From Marinilabiliales bacterium (GTDB lineage: Bacteria > Bacteroidota > Bacteroidia > Bacteroidales > SZUA-534), in contig DOTG01000020.1 of NCBI GenBank assembly GCA_003512955.1, positions 62,001 to 126,000 of the forward strand: a DNA stretch of 64,000 bases, read 5' to 3'. Below, piece after piece: positions 26,744 through 37,900 of this stretch (positions within the stretch are counted from its first letter, which is position 1; every line of letters begins with the position of its first letter). The notes beneath the pieces were generated by a model. It saw only the letters and a program-made list of their open reading frames with translations. It ran no database searches and was not told the origin of the DNA. Made by a program: the position numbers and the translations under genes.

Positions 26744-28120
26744 ATGAAAAAATTAGCAATTTTGAGTGCCGTGTTAATCATATTTGTCGGATGTGCAAGT
26801 ACTGAAGAAGGAGAATTAACAGGTGTTCAAGACAGAGCACCGTGGTATGTATCGGATCCCTTTGGAATGGTTTTAGTACCGAAAGGCAGCTATCGCCAGG
26901 GACCCAATGACCAAGATGTACCATGGGCTACTACCGCACAATCAAAAACGGTTTCAATTGCATCCTTTTATATGGACCAAACCGAAATTACCAATAACGA
27001 ATACCGCCAGTTTGTCCATTGGGTGCGCGATTCGTTGGCCTACCGCATGTTAGGTGAGCAAATTGACGAGTACCTGATTTCAGAAGATGCTTTTGGAGAA
27101 GCCATTGAACCCCCTTTCATCAACTGGGAAATGGAAATTATCTGGGACGACCAAGAACAGAATGAAATCCTTCAAGATTTATTTTATCCGGAACACGAAC
27201 GTTTTTACCGCAGAAAATCGATTGACCCACGGAAATTAAATTATGAGTATTTCTGGATTGATTACAAACAAGCCGCGCAGAAATTTACTTTCGATAACGA
27301 AAACCGCAGACATTACAACTATAAAACGGGACAATACGATGGTGAGATCGTCGGTTTAGACGGCAAAAAAATCCCTATCAAAGATCGTAGTTCTTTCATC
27401 ATGCGCGATATGGTGAATGTTTATCCTGATACACTCTGTTGGATTAGTGACTTTTCCTATTCATACAACGAACCCATGGCTAATATGTATTTTTGGCATG
27501 CGAGCTACGACAATTATCCTGTAGTAGGTGTAAGTTGGAAACAAGCTACCGCTTTCTCTATTTGGAGAACCGCTTATCAAAATGGTTTCTTGGCCGGTGC
27601 CGGAGGTCATTTTGTTCAAGATTATCGTTTGCCCATGGAATCGGAATGGGAATATGCAGCACGTGGAGGAATGGAATTAGCCGTTTATCCGTGGGGCGGT
27701 CCTTATACAAGGAATGACATGGGTTGTTTCTTGGCCAACTTTAAACCTATGAGAGGCGATTACGTTCTTGATGGTGGGTTGCATACTACAGAGGTGGCTA
27801 TTTACGAAGCCAATGACTATGGATTGTATGATATGGCCGGTAATGTGAGCGAATGGACTGCCAACGCATTCGACGAAAGTTCCTATAGCTTTACCCATGA
27901 TTTGAATCCATATTATCAGTTTAACGCCTTACCCGATGATCCTCCTGCATTGAAGCGGAAAGTAGTTCGTGGTGGTTCATGGAAAGACATTGGTTATTAC
28001 ATGCAAAATGGAACCCGCACTTATGAATACCAAGACACTGCAAAAGCTTATATCGGCTTTAGATGTGTAAGATCATACATGGGACCTGATGAAACTGGTG
28101 CTCAATCGAATGTTTATTAA
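26744..28120 (+). CDS. gldK: T9SS lipoprotein GldK/PorK
   Basis: Outer-membrane lipoprotein that forms the periplasmic ring with GldN. The lipobox is IIFVGC (Cys at about residue 17). A formylglycine-generating-enzyme/sulfatase-modifying-factor fold spans about 40-450: MVLVPKGSYRQG at the start, GVSWKQATAFSIWRT, RLPMESEWEYAARGG, NVSEWTANAFD and VVRGGSWKD. FGE-type catalytic cysteines are absent, as in other GldK. 458 aa, normal. First gene of the contiguous gldKLMN set. Confidence 0.96.
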   Translation: MKKLAILSAVLIIFVGCASTEEGELTGVQDRAPWYVSDPFGMVLVPKGSYRQGPNDQDVPWATTAQSKTVSIASFYMDQTEITNNEYRQFVHWVRDSLAYRMLGEQIDEYLISEDAFGEAIEPPFINWEMEIIWDDQEQNEILQDLFYPEHERFYRRKSIDPRKLNYEYFWIDYKQAAQKFTFDNENRRHYNYKTGQYDGEIVGLDGKKIPIKDRSSFIMRDMVNVYPDTLCWISDFSYSYNEPMANMYFWHASYDNYPVVGVSWKQATAFSIWRTAYQNGFLAGAGGHFVQDYRLPMESEWEYAARGGMELAVYPWGGPYTRNDMGCFLANFKPMRGDYVLDGGLHTTEVAIYEANDYGLYDMAGNVSEWTANAFDESSYSFTHDLNPYYQFNALPDDPPALKRKVVRGGSWKDIGYYMQNGTRTYEYQDTAKAYIGFRCVRSYMGPDETGAQSNVY

Positions 28121-28157
28121 GTTAATAGACTGTAAAAACACAATAAAAAATTAAGCC

Positions 28158-29222
28158 ATGAATATTAACGAAATTGTCGAAAGTAAAGGCTATAAGAACT
28201 TTATGAAATATGTGTATGGATGGGGAGCCTCCGTTGTGCTAATCGGTGCGCTCTTCAAAATCCTACACTTACCGGGTTCTTCAATCATGCTTACCATTGG
28301 GTTGCTTGTAGAGGCTTTAATATTCTTCTTTTCTGGATTTGAACCATTGCATGAAGAACTGGACTGGACGTTAGTTTATCCGGAGTTGGCCGGTTTAACT
28401 GATGAGTTCGAAGAAGACGAAACGCAAGTACGTCGTTTTGACAGAGCCCATGAAATGCCTCAAGTAGTTGGTGTACCTGTAGGAGGCTCATTTGCAGGCG
28501 GACAACCCACAGAGGGAGGCCATGTTGCTACTGTACCTTCAACAGGGGGCGGTATGGGTGGCGGTTCTGTCATAATTGGTGGAGGAAGCCCTTCAGCACT
28601 TTCAAAATTTGATGAGTTACTCATGAAAGCTGACATTGGACCGGAAATTTTCGACAAATTGGGACAAGGCTTAAACAATCTTAGCAATACTGCTGCAAAG
28701 CTTGCCGATATTTCTGATGCAGGAGCTGCCGCTAAAGAATTTGCTACAAAAATGCAAAATGCGTCTGCATCTGTAGGCAAACTCGATGAGGTCTATCAAA
28801 AATCTTCAGAAGCATTGAAAGAATCGGTAAATACCCTTTCAGAATCCTATTCCAATTCTGCTCAAACATTCAACCAGTCGAGTGTCCAATTAACAGAAGC
28901 CTATTCTACATTTGCAAATAAGCTTACCCAAGAAATCAACACTGTGGGTAACGAAGGAAACAAGTATTCTGAAAAACTGGGCGCTTTAAATTCGAATCTT
29001 TCTGCATTAAATGCCGTTTATGAACTACAGATTAAAAACCTAAACGAGCAAGTGGAGTCGTCATCTACATATTTTAAAGGCCTACAAGGAATGGTTAGCA
29101 ATATTCAACAAACCGTTGATCATACCAATAAACTCAATGAAGGTGTTAAAGAACTGGAGAAAAACATTTCCTCATTAAATAGCATTTATGGAAATATGCT
29201 TTCTTCTGTAAATTTTAAATAA
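28158..29222 (+). CDS. gldL: T9SS motor protein GldL/PorL
   Basis: Inner-membrane component of the proton-driven T9SS motor. Two transmembrane helices lie at about residues 20-40 and 45-65 (WGASVVLIGALFKILHL; MLTIGLLVEALIFFFSGFEP), with a conserved-type membrane glutamate in LLVEALIFF. A glycine-rich linker follows (about 105-155), then a long coiled-coil-like cytoplasmic tail to residue 354. The tail makes it longer than Flavobacterium GldL and more like PorL. It is followed after 22 bp by gldM, its partner in the motor. Confidence 0.95.
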   Translation: MNINEIVESKGYKNFMKYVYGWGASVVLIGALFKILHLPGSSIMLTIGLLVEALIFFFSGFEPLHEELDWTLVYPELAGLTDEFEEDETQVRRFDRAHEMPQVVGVPVGGSFAGGQPTEGGHVATVPSTGGGMGGGSVIIGGGSPSALSKFDELLMKADIGPEIFDKLGQGLNNLSNTAAKLADISDAGAAAKEFATKMQNASASVGKLDEVYQKSSEALKESVNTLSESYSNSAQTFNQSSVQLTEAYSTFANKLTQEINTVGNEGNKYSEKLGALNSNLSALNAVYELQIKNLNEQVESSSTYFKGLQGMVSNIQQTVDHTNKLNEGVKELEKNISSLNSIYGNMLSSVNFK

Positions 29223-29244
29223 CTAATCAAAGAACCACAAGAAT

Positions 29245-30864
29245 ATGGGCCACGGTAAGGAAACCCCCAGGCAGAAGATGATCGGACTTATGTACCTGTT
29301 TTTAACTGCTATGTTGGCATTGAATGTTTCAAAGGATGTATTGAATTCATTTATATTGGTTGGTGAAAGTTTGGAAAAAACGATTGTTAACTATGAATCG
29401 AAAAATGAAAAAATGTATTCTGAATTTGCCAAACAATACATGCTTAATCCTGACAAAGTTGGCAAATGGAAAGAGTCTTCAGATAAAGTAAAAGTAAGCG
29501 CCGAATCCCTTTTTAATAATTTAGAAGGACACAAAATGGGATTGGCTGTTTATGCCGAGGGGGCTGAGGCGCCTGCTGTGAAAGAAGGTACTTTCAAAAT
29601 CGACCTCTTGGAACAAAAAGACAATGTTGATAAAGGGGGTGAATATTTTGGAGAACTGGGCAAAAAACATGGCGTTGAGATTAAGAAACAATTAGAGGAA
29701 TATCGGGAGTTATTGCTGGATATTATTCCTGAAAAGGACTCTGCCACCATGTTGTTACGACAAAATATCGAACACACTCTAGAAACTCATGATCACCCAG
29801 GAAAGGAAGGTGAGGCCCCACATGGTTGGGTAAGTGTAACCTTTGAACACATTCCTTTGATTGCCGACTTTGTAATGCTGACCAAGCTGCAAACAGATGT
29901 TAAAAATATTGAAACCGATGTATTGAATTATCTGTTCAACCAGATTAGTGCCAACGACTTCAAGGTTAATGCCATGGAAGCCACGGTCATTCCCAATTCA
30001 AGTTACGTGATGAAGGGTGGTGAATATAAAGCCAAAGTCTTTTTAGCCGCATATGATTCTACTCAGGCTCCGGAGATTTTGGTAGGTGATTACCGTAAAA
30101 ATGCTGATGGCAAATATGAAATGGTCGGCTCATACCAAACCCTGAAAGTCGAAAAAGGGAAAGGGGAATACACCACTTCAGCATCCTCGGTAGGTGACCG
30201 GAAATGGAGGGGTTTAATTAAAATCAAAGCCCCCGATGGTGGAGTTAATGCTTATCCTTTTGATGAAGCATATCAAGTGGCACAACCCAATTTAGTTGTT
30301 TCGCCTACCAAGATGAATGTGTTTTATTATGGAATTGAAAACCCTGTTGCCATATCTGTTCCTGGGATTCCGGCCAATAAAATTGAACCAAGGATTGCCG
30401 AAGGTGCTATAATAAGTAAAGTTGCCGATGGATATGAGGTGAAACCTACAAAAAGATCGGGAACAGTATCTATTCAAGTAATGGCTGAAATTGAGGGTTC
30501 TAAAAAAAGTATGGGAAGCATGGATTTCCGGATCAAAACTATTCCTGAGCCAAAAGCCAAAGTTATGGGACAATCCAGCGGATCGATTTCCATTGCCATG
30601 CTTTCAAATGCCCCAGGCGTATATGCTGAATTAGAGGATTTTGTTTTCGACCTGAAATTCCAAATTACGGGTTTTACATTAGTTACTCAAGATGGAATCT
30701 ATAGTAAAGAATTGAACACCAAAGGAAATTCATTTTCAAGAGAGCAACAGGACGTTATTAAAGCTGCCAAAAAAGGGGGCCGTATTACCATTGAAAACAT
30801 TGTGGCCCGCGGACCTGACGGTCAGGAAAAACCTTTGTCTCCTATCGTATTTAAACTTAAATAA
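29245..30864 (+). CDS. gldM: T9SS motor protein GldM/PorM
   Basis: Anchored periplasmic shaft of the T9SS, 539 aa. A single N-terminal helix is in RQKMIGLMYLFLTAMLALNVS (residues 10-30). The periplasmic part runs from a helical D1 region (about 40-230) through beta domains D2-D4; VIPNSSYVMKGGEYKAKVFLAAYD is a typical D2 beginning. It meets GldK/GldN rings across the periplasm and transmits GldL-driven motion. In operon with gldL upstream and gldN 9 bp downstream. Confidence 0.97.
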   Translation: MGHGKETPRQKMIGLMYLFLTAMLALNVSKDVLNSFILVGESLEKTIVNYESKNEKMYSEFAKQYMLNPDKVGKWKESSDKVKVSAESLFNNLEGHKMGLAVYAEGAEAPAVKEGTFKIDLLEQKDNVDKGGEYFGELGKKHGVEIKKQLEEYRELLLDIIPEKDSATMLLRQNIEHTLETHDHPGKEGEAPHGWVSVTFEHIPLIADFVMLTKLQTDVKNIETDVLNYLFNQISANDFKVNAMEATVIPNSSYVMKGGEYKAKVFLAAYDSTQAPEILVGDYRKNADGKYEMVGSYQTLKVEKGKGEYTTSASSVGDRKWRGLIKIKAPDGGVNAYPFDEAYQVAQPNLVVSPTKMNVFYYGIENPVAISVPGIPANKIEPRIAEGAIISKVADGYEVKPTKRSGTVSIQVMAEIEGSKKSMGSMDFRIKTIPEPKAKVMGQSSGSISIAMLSNAPGVYAELEDFVFDLKFQITGFTLVTQDGIYSKELNTKGNSFSREQQDVIKAAKKGGRITIENIVARGPDGQEKPLSPIVFKLK

Positions 30865-30873
30865 TTTGTTAGT

Positions 30874-31746
30874 ATGAAAAAGTTATTTGTTATTCCAGTT
30901 ATCGCTTTAGCTTTTCTCTTATCAGGAAGCCCTGATGGAGTGGCTCAGGTTCTAGATGGAATTTATGTAAAAGAACATGTACCTGCCCGTAAGCCGGTTC
31001 CCTATAAATTTCTCCGCGAAGGTGATGTCATGTGGACCAAACGGATTTGGAGAGTTGTTGATCTTCGTGAAAAGATTAACCATTCCTTATATTATCCTAA
31101 AACACGGATTGGAGACCGGATGAGTTTTATCGATTTGATGATTTGGGGCATCAACACCGAAGGGATTACCCCTTATGCTACCGATGACGACCGCTTTTCG
31201 CAGCCCATTACCCGTAGCCAGATTGAGGTTGCTTTTGGTGCCGTTGAAAGGCCTATCACTTTTACCGATGAAAATGGAAATGAACAAACCAAAAATATCA
31301 AAGAAGAGATGAATACCTCTCAGATTCAGCAATATATGCTGAAAGAAGATTGGTTCTTTGATAAACAGCATTCCATGATGGATGTACGGATTATTGGTAT
31401 CTGCCCTATCCGTTTTTACAGCAAGGACGATCAGGTTGCCGCAGATGCTGGTGGTGAAGTAACTGAAGCTGAGATCCGTATTCAACCTGTCTTCTGGATT
31501 TATTTCCCAGAAGCCCGCCGGATTTTTGCCAATCATGAAGTATTCAACGAATTCAATGATGCCGAACGCCGCACGTTTGATGATGTTTTCTTTAAAAGAA
31601 AATTCAGCAGCTTTATCATCCGCGAAACCAACGTGCATGATGATCGTCAGGTTGCCCGCTATACTTTGGGATTACAAAGTTTATTGGAAGCTGAAACTAT
31701 TAAAAAGAAAATCAACGACTACGAACAAGATTTGTGGAACTACTAA
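30874..31746 (+). CDS. gldN: T9SS ring protein GldN/PorN
   Basis: Periplasmic partner of GldK, 290 aa, with an N-terminal signal peptide (MKKLFVIPVIALAFLLSGSP, cleavage likely near VAQ). The family pattern is clear: VMWTKRIWRVVDLREKINH, then DLMIWGINTEGITPYA, and RRTFDDVFFKRKFSSFIIRE. Last gene of the gldKLMN operon; a strong bidirectional terminator lies about 155 bp downstream. Confidence 0.96.
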   Translation: MKKLFVIPVIALAFLLSGSPDGVAQVLDGIYVKEHVPARKPVPYKFLREGDVMWTKRIWRVVDLREKINHSLYYPKTRIGDRMSFIDLMIWGINTEGITPYATDDDRFSQPITRSQIEVAFGAVERPITFTDENGNEQTKNIKEEMNTSQIQQYMLKEDWFFDKQHSMMDVRIIGICPIRFYSKDDQVAADAGGEVTEAEIRIQPVFWIYFPEARRIFANHEVFNEFNDAERRTFDDVFFKRKFSSFIIRETNVHDDRQVARYTLGLQSLLEAETIKKKINDYEQDLWNY

Positions 31747-31902
31747 TCGGTTTTAATAGATCGGTAGATTTTTAGACTCAAGACACGAGACAAAATATAT
31801 CTATTGGAAATCATCACTTAATCTGTTTGTTAATACTTTTTATGTAACAGATTATCTCATTTGCTTATAAAATTTTAGTGGATTATTACGGTTTATAAAG
31901 TT

Positions 31903-31941
31903 AAAAAAGCGAGGTGGTCAAAAGGACTGCCTCGCTTTTTT
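31903..31941. terminator. Bidirectional terminator between gldN and manC
   Basis: AAAAAAGCGAGG (31903-31914) pairs perfectly with CCTCGCTTTTTT (31930-31941) around a 15-base loop. A-run and T-run flanks let it work for gldN on the plus strand and manC on the minus strand. Confidence 0.92.
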
Positions 31942-31954
31942 GTATGGTCCGGGA

Positions 31955-33040
31955 TTAGATAAACTTCTCTCCCTTTTGAACCTTAATATCATTTACAAAA
32001 TTCCGTATCTGCTGCTCCTCTTTTTTATCACAGATGAGTAAGGCATCTTTAGTGTCAATAACCACATAATCTTTTAATCCCTGAACCACAACCAGTTTCC
32101 CTTCGGGTGCTTTAATCACTGAATCGGTGGTATTGTAGGTAAGGATGTTCCCGTTCAACGCGTTGTTGGCTTCGGTCTTGGGAGAATGCTCAAACAATGA
32201 AGTCCAGGTTCCTAAATCGGACCAGCCAAATTGGGAGCCTAGTACAAATACATTGGGTGCTTTTTCCATTACTCCATAATCGATGGAGATATTTCGACAA
32301 GCCGGATAAATCTCTTCCACGGCCTTTGATTCCAATGATGTTCCGAACACCTCCACCTTTTCGTGAAATGCAGTATAGACATCTTCCAAATAGGTGGCAA
32401 ATGCTTCCTGGATGGCGCCGATAGACCAAATAAATATCCCTGAGTTCCAATAAAATTCACCACTCTGAACAAAGAAACGTGCTAAATCAATATCCGGCTT
32501 TTCGGTAAAGGTTTTGACTTTTTTAATGCGGATGGAGCGATCCGAATCTTCTTTATTTATTTGAATGTACCCATAGCCTGTATCAGGCCTCGTGGGTTCA
32601 ATTCCCAAGGTCAACAAGCTTTTCTCTTTTGATACAAATTCAACCCCCTTTTGAATGGTCTCAATAAAAACATTCTCATTCATAATCAAATGATCGGAAG
32701 GAGCCACAATTATTTTCGCGTTGGGGTTAATGCTTTGTATCCTGAAGTTGGCATAAGCAATACATGGAGCCGTATTCCGGCGGGCAGGTTCCAGTAATAC
32801 TTGCGATTCTGTAATACTATCGAGTTGTTGGAGCGTAATTTCTTTATACTCAGCACTTGTTACGATGTAAATATTTTCAGTTGGACAGATTTTTGTAAAG
32901 CGGTCGAATGTTTGCTGGAGCAACGTCCTGCCGGTTCCCAAAATATCAATAAACTGTTTGGGGTGCAAGGATCTGCTGATTGGCCAAAACCGGGTTCCAG
33001 CCCCGCCGGCCATGATTACACAAAATAAATCAGGATTCAT
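31955..33040 (-). CDS. manC: Mannose-1-phosphate guanylyltransferase
   Basis: Makes GDP-mannose from GTP and mannose-1-phosphate. The pyrophosphorylase signature is VIMAGGAGTRFWPISR at the N-terminus, KPKQ-type HPKQFIDILG follows, and FTEKPD is the sugar-binding motif. It lacks the C-terminal isomerase domain of bifunctional enzymes (361 aa). The frame is open to 33076 but only with a TTG; ATG 33040 (MNPDLFCVIMAGG) is chosen. A TATATTTG -7 box on the minus strand at 33103-33096 may drive it. Its product is the substrate of gmd near the start of the window. Confidence 0.94.
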   Translation of the reverse strand: MNPDLFCVIMAGGAGTRFWPISRSLHPKQFIDILGTGRTLLQQTFDRFTKICPTENIYIVTSAEYKEITLQQLDSITESQVLLEPARRNTAPCIAYANFRIQSINPNAKIIVAPSDHLIMNENVFIETIQKGVEFVSKEKSLLTLGIEPTRPDTGYGYIQINKEDSDRSIRIKKVKTFTEKPDIDLARFFVQSGEFYWNSGIFIWSIGAIQEAFATYLEDVYTAFHEKVEVFGTSLESKAVEEIYPACRNISIDYGVMEKAPNVFVLGSQFGWSDLGTWTSLFEHSPKTEANNALNGNILTYNTTDSVIKAPEGKLVVVQGLKDYVVIDTKDALLICDKKEEQQIRNFVNDIKVQKGEKFI

Positions 33041-33179
33041 ACAAGAAGGTTTTGAAGTTGAATTTTTGTTTGCCAAAACTATTGAATTAAGGCTGCAAAT
33101 ATAACAAATTTATTTGCCCTATCTTTTTTTTGATATTGCTAAGGTTTTTAATACTTTGCACAACATAAAAACCGATACA

Positions 33180-33920
33180 ATGAATGTGTTTTTTCATGTA
33201 GGCCGATACGTGGCTTTTCTGGTAAAAGTGTTTTCGCGCCCCGAAAAGCATACCATTTGGATAAGGCAGTTTTTTAAGGAGGTACAGAAACTCGGGTTAA
33301 GTTCCACAGGGATTATTATCCTTGTTTCGTTGTTTATTGGTGCTGCCATCACCATTCAGATGGCTTACAACATTACCAGCCCGTTAGTTCCCGATTACGT
33401 GATTAGCTTAACTACCCGCGACACCATGCTGCTGGAATTTTCGTCCACCATTATTTCATTGGTACTGGCTGGAAAAGTAGGATCCAATGTGGCTTCTGAA
33501 ATTGGTTCCATGAGGGTGAACGAACAAATTGACGCCCTCGAAATTATGGGCATTAACTCCAGTTCATTTTTGGTGCTTCCTAAGATTTTGGCCTTCGTGT
33601 TTTTCATTCCTTTTTTGGTAATTATCAGCATGTTTGTAGGCATCGGAGGAGGTTGGCTCTCTACGGTTTTCATGAATGTGATTACGCCTCAGGATTATAT
33701 CGAGGGCATCCAACTGGCTTTTATCCCTTATTATGTAACCTACTCCATCATTAAATCCCTGGTCTTTGCCTTCCTGATTGTAACCATCTCGGCCTACCAG
33801 GGTTATTATGTTTCGGGGGGTGCGCTCGAAGTTGGAAAAGCAAGCACGAAAGCTGTGGTTTACAGCATTGTGATGGTCCTTCTTTTTGACCTTATCCTGA
33901 CTAAATTATTACTTTCATGA
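33180..33920 (+). CDS. mlaE: ABC transporter permease, MlaE family
   Basis: Inner-membrane permease of a lipid-transport (Mla/MCE-type) ABC system, 246 aa, with about five or six hydrophobic helices. The family's conserved loop is visible in SEIGSMRVNEQIDALEIMGI. ATG 33180 (MNVFFHVGRYVAFL) is chosen; the open frame extends to a GTG/TTG upstream that would add an unlikely 22 residues. It overlaps mlaF by 4 bases (ATGA). The MCE-domain protein that normally completes the system is not in the window. Confidence 0.9.
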   Translation: MNVFFHVGRYVAFLVKVFSRPEKHTIWIRQFFKEVQKLGLSSTGIIILVSLFIGAAITIQMAYNITSPLVPDYVISLTTRDTMLLEFSSTIISLVLAGKVGSNVASEIGSMRVNEQIDALEIMGINSSSFLVLPKILAFVFFIPFLVIISMFVGIGGGWLSTVFMNVITPQDYIEGIQLAFIPYYVTYSIIKSLVFAFLIVTISAYQGYYVSGGALEVGKASTKAVVYSIVMVLLFDLILTKLLLS

Positions 33921-34663
33921 TTGAAGTCCGCCAAGTCAATAAAATATTTAATGACAGACCAGTTCTTATCGATGTCTGTGCCACTTTTGAATCGGGAAAA
34001 GTGAACATGGTCATTGGAAAAAGCGGATCGGGAAAAACCGTGTTGCTAAAATCGTTGGTTGGGTTACACAGCATTGATACCGGGCAAATTTTTTTCGATG
34101 GAAGAGACTTTCATACTTTAAAACAAAAAGAACGCATCGAAATCCGAAAAGAGGTGGGGATGCTATTTCAGGGAGGCGCTTTGTTCGATTCTTCCACCAT
34201 TGAAGAGAATGTGATGTTCCCCCTGGATATGTTTACCAATGACACGCAACAAGAAAAGTTAAAAAGGGTAAATTTCTGTTTGGAACGGGTCAATTTGCAT
34301 GGAATCAATGATTTATATCCATCGGAACTGAGCGGGGGTATGCAAAAACGGGCGGCCATTGCCCGGGCCATTGCACTCAACCCAAAATACCTGTTTTGCG
34401 ATGAGCCCAACTCGGGTCTCGACCCACAAACAGCCATTGTTATCGACAACCTGATTAAAGAAATTACTTATGACTTTGGGATAACCACGGTGGTGAATAC
34501 ACATGATTTAAACTCCGTGCTAAGTGTTTCCGATACCATCGTTTTTATTTATGAAGGGCGTTCGTGGTGGAATGGAACCAAGGAGCGGATGTTAACCACT
34601 GATAATCAGGAATTGAATGAATTTCTGTTTTCATCGGAGATAATGCGGCGCATTAAGACCTAA
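33917..34663 (+). CDS. mlaF: ABC transporter ATP-binding protein, MlaF family
   Basis: ATPase partner of the MlaE permease, 248 aa. The Walker A is GKSGSGKTVLL, the signature is LSGGMQKRAAIARAI, and the Walker B is YLFCDEPNSGLDPQT. The start overlaps the mlaE stop (ATGA), the usual coupling for this pair. Together they would move phospholipids between inner and outer membranes. Confidence 0.93.
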   Translation: MIEVRQVNKIFNDRPVLIDVCATFESGKVNMVIGKSGSGKTVLLKSLVGLHSIDTGQIFFDGRDFHTLKQKERIEIRKEVGMLFQGGALFDSSTIEENVMFPLDMFTNDTQQEKLKRVNFCLERVNLHGINDLYPSELSGGMQKRAAIARAIALNPKYLFCDEPNSGLDPQTAIVIDNLIKEITYDFGITTVVNTHDLNSVLSVSDTIVFIYEGRSWWNGTKERMLTTDNQELNEFLFSSEIMRRIKT

Positions 34664-34858
34664 TCCATATATCTGCCAACTAATTGCTCCATTTAATCAA
34701 CATTTTACGATTTTTTATCATCAATTAAAATGCTGTTTGCAAACTCAAAAACTATTATTTACGTATGAACAACTATATTTTTAATTGAATTATGGTTTCA
34801 TTAAACCATTATATAGTAAGAATCATCAAAAGCGTGGCTCAGCATGTGGTTTTTATGT

Positions 34859-34866
34859 TATATTTG
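34859..34866 (+). promoter_or_regulatory. Putative -7 box of the giant adhesin gene
   Basis: TATATTTG followed by C is an exact TAnnTTTGC element, about 78 bases upstream of ATG 34944. The -33 region is weak (no TTTG at 19-21 bases). The rest of the 280-bp gap from mlaF is AT-rich with no ORF or hairpin that I can support. Confidence 0.5.
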
Positions 34867-34943
34867 CAGTTGCTGTTCATAATTTTTTATAAAATTGCTT
34901 TAGGATTATTCTGACATCTTTTGAAAACTCAATATTTATTGCT

Positions 34944-37900
34944 ATGAGGAAGCTGATACTCTTTATTACTATTTCAATAATCATCTCACAATCAGTAGCT
35001 CAAAACCTGCGCTACTGGGTCAATGGTACCGGAAATTGGAATGAATCGTCGCACTGGTCGTTAACCAGTGGGGGACTTCCTGGAGCTACCCTTCCTGATG
35101 AAAATACCTCGGTGGTGTTTGATGCCTTATCTTCGCCTGATGAAGTGGCTCTTGTTCAAATGAGCAAAGCCGAATGTTACAATTTTACGCTAAATACTCC
35201 GCAGGTTTCCTTAAAAGGGAAAACATCCATAACCATTTATGGTTCCCTTGAAATTGCCTCACAAGTTGATTTTTCAAAGTTTAAAGGCGATTTGGTCTTT
35301 GCTTCTGCTTCCTCAGAGCAAATTCAGATTCTTTCAAAAATACAATCCGACATGGTTTTCAATGGTCCCGGAAGCTGGGATTTGGTTTCGGACATTGATA
35401 CCAAGAAAGATATCTTTTTAGAAAAAGGAACCCTGAATACACAAGGTAAAACCGTAACCTCAGCTGCCTTTCTGACGGTTGGCAATCAACCCCGGGCATT
35501 GAACCTGGGTTCATCGGAAATCAACACCAAAGACTGGAACTTTTCAGAATCATCAAATCTTGATTTTACTGCCGGAACATCTGCCATTATTTTACCTCAG
35601 GGAATAAAAAATTCGTTTGAACCGGGAAATCTTACCTATAACAGTATAAAAGCCAGTTCATCAAAAGCCTTAACTGCTGTAATAACCCCACATGATGCTA
35701 CCTGCCCTGCAAACAGTATTTCAGGTACCACCAACGATGGTGAAATAAGCGTGGTTGTAAATGGTGGTGTTGGGTCATACGTAATCGTTTTAATGGATGG
35801 AGGATTGAATGTTCTTTCACAAAAAACCGGTATTGCCTCTTACACCTTTACCAGTGCTGATGTCACCGGCGATTTAACCTCAGGTTTATATAATATCGGT
35901 TATGGACCAAACCTTTCATCTCTTCAAGTTGAAAACACTACAGTTGGTCCTGATGATTTAACCGTTGACATCCAGGTTATTCAGGATGTTTCCTGTGCCG
36001 GAGGGAGTGATTTAATATTATCTGCTGTAGTTGCTGGCGGTACACCTGCCTATACCTACAGTTGGATTGGTTCTTTTTTTGGATATACCAGCACAAACCA
36101 AAATACCGATGAAATTGGTCCCGATGAATATCAAGTAGATGTTACTGACTCTCATTCTTGTTTGATGCGTGATGGATTTTCCTATTATCCGGGTAGCACT
36201 GAGGACAGTTACACCACAGAACCTTTAGAGATATCCATCAGTAATGTAACTTCAGCTTCTACTTGCCAGGGAAGTAGTACCGGTGAAATAACCGTAGGTA
36301 CTGTTACTGGTGGTACCCCTGATGTTGGAACCTATCCCAGTACGGGATATGGGTATGCCGTCCGTTTGGATGGAAGTTTAGCAGCCTTGGTTTATGCCGA
36401 TGGAAATACCATTTCAGGTCTGGCCGCCGGAACGTATGAAGTTTGGGTGACCGATGGCAACGGTTGCGACACCAAATACAGTTCTACCATTACGGTGGCA
36501 TCCATACCTGCTCCAACAGCCACAATAAGTGCAGATGGTTCCGTTTGTGCCGGAAGTTATTACACCGTTGCAGTGGGTCAAGCCTTAGCAACCAATTATT
36601 CTACTATCGCTTGGATTACTGATGGTACCGGTTCATTTATCAATGGAAGTACTGTAACCCCGACTTATACCCCTAGTGTAGCTGATATTGCAGATGGAAG
36701 CATCAAGTTAACAATGGTAGTAAATGGTAATGGAACGTGTACGCCGGTTTCGGATTTTATGACTTTAACAATACATCCCAGACCGACCGCCAGCATCACC
36801 CCCGACCCTGCCGAAACCTGTGCCGGGACGGCTCTGGCCATGAACGGTAACCCTGCCGGAGGTTCCGGAATTTATACTCATGCATGGTCTGGCTCAGGAA
36901 CATTGATTCCTACCAATACCCAAAACACCTCATTTTCCAGTGCTACCTCAGGAACTTTTAATATAACTTATACAGTTACCGATGACCGGGGATGTACCGG
37001 CTCCGACAATATTACCGTGACCGTGCAGCCTGGCCCAACCGCTAATGCAGGCGGTTCAGGTTCAACCTGCCAGGGCGTAGCCTATACCGTGGCCGGGGCT
37101 ACCGCCGCCAACGGTACCATACTTTGGACAGTTCAGACAGGGACCGGGACCATCACCCCGGGGACTCAGACGACCTTTGCCCCAACCTATACCCCGGGTG
37201 TGGGTGAAACCGGAGCCGTGGAACTGTTGATGACTGTGACAGGTGCCGATGTTTGCGCTGCCAGTACCGCTACCGATGTCTTTGATTTGACCGTCAACCC
37301 GCTTCCTGTGCCTACTATTACCGGTAGCAACAGTGTCTGCCTGAACTCTGTTCAAACCTATACCACCGAAGCCGGAATGTCGGCCTATTCATGGTCTATT
37401 ATCGGAGGTGCCATTACCTCTGGAGCTACAACCCGCACGGTTACTGTTACCTGGAATACAACCGGGGTACAATCCATCAGCGTAAATTATACCAACGGGA
37501 ATAACTGTACCGGCGCCGCACCAACGTCGCTGGCCGTGACCGTGAACCCGAACCCCACCGCAAGCATCACCCCCGACCCAGCTGAAACATGTGCAGGTAC
37601 GGCTCTGCCCATGAACGGTAACCCAGCCGGAGGTTCCGGAATTTATACTCATGCATGGTCTGGCTCAGGAACATTGATTCCTACCAATACCCAAAACACT
37701 TCATTTTCCAGTGCTACCTCAGGAACTTTTAATATAACTTATACCGTGACCGATGACCGGGGTTGTTCCGGTTCCGACAATATTACCGTGACCGTACAGC
37801 CTGGCCCAACCGCTAATGCTGGCGGTTCAGGTTCAACCTGCCAGGGCGTGGCCTATACCGTGGCCGGGGCTACCGCCGCCAACGGTACCATCCTGTGGAC

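Noticed and set aside
31087..31638. Minus-strand open frame opposite gldN
   Set aside because: Shadow of gldN codon usage; gldN motifs and operon position are unambiguous.
32601..32620. tRNA T-loop-like GGTTCAATTCC string
   Set aside because: It lies in the manC coding region and no cloverleaf can be formed around it. No tRNA found in the window.
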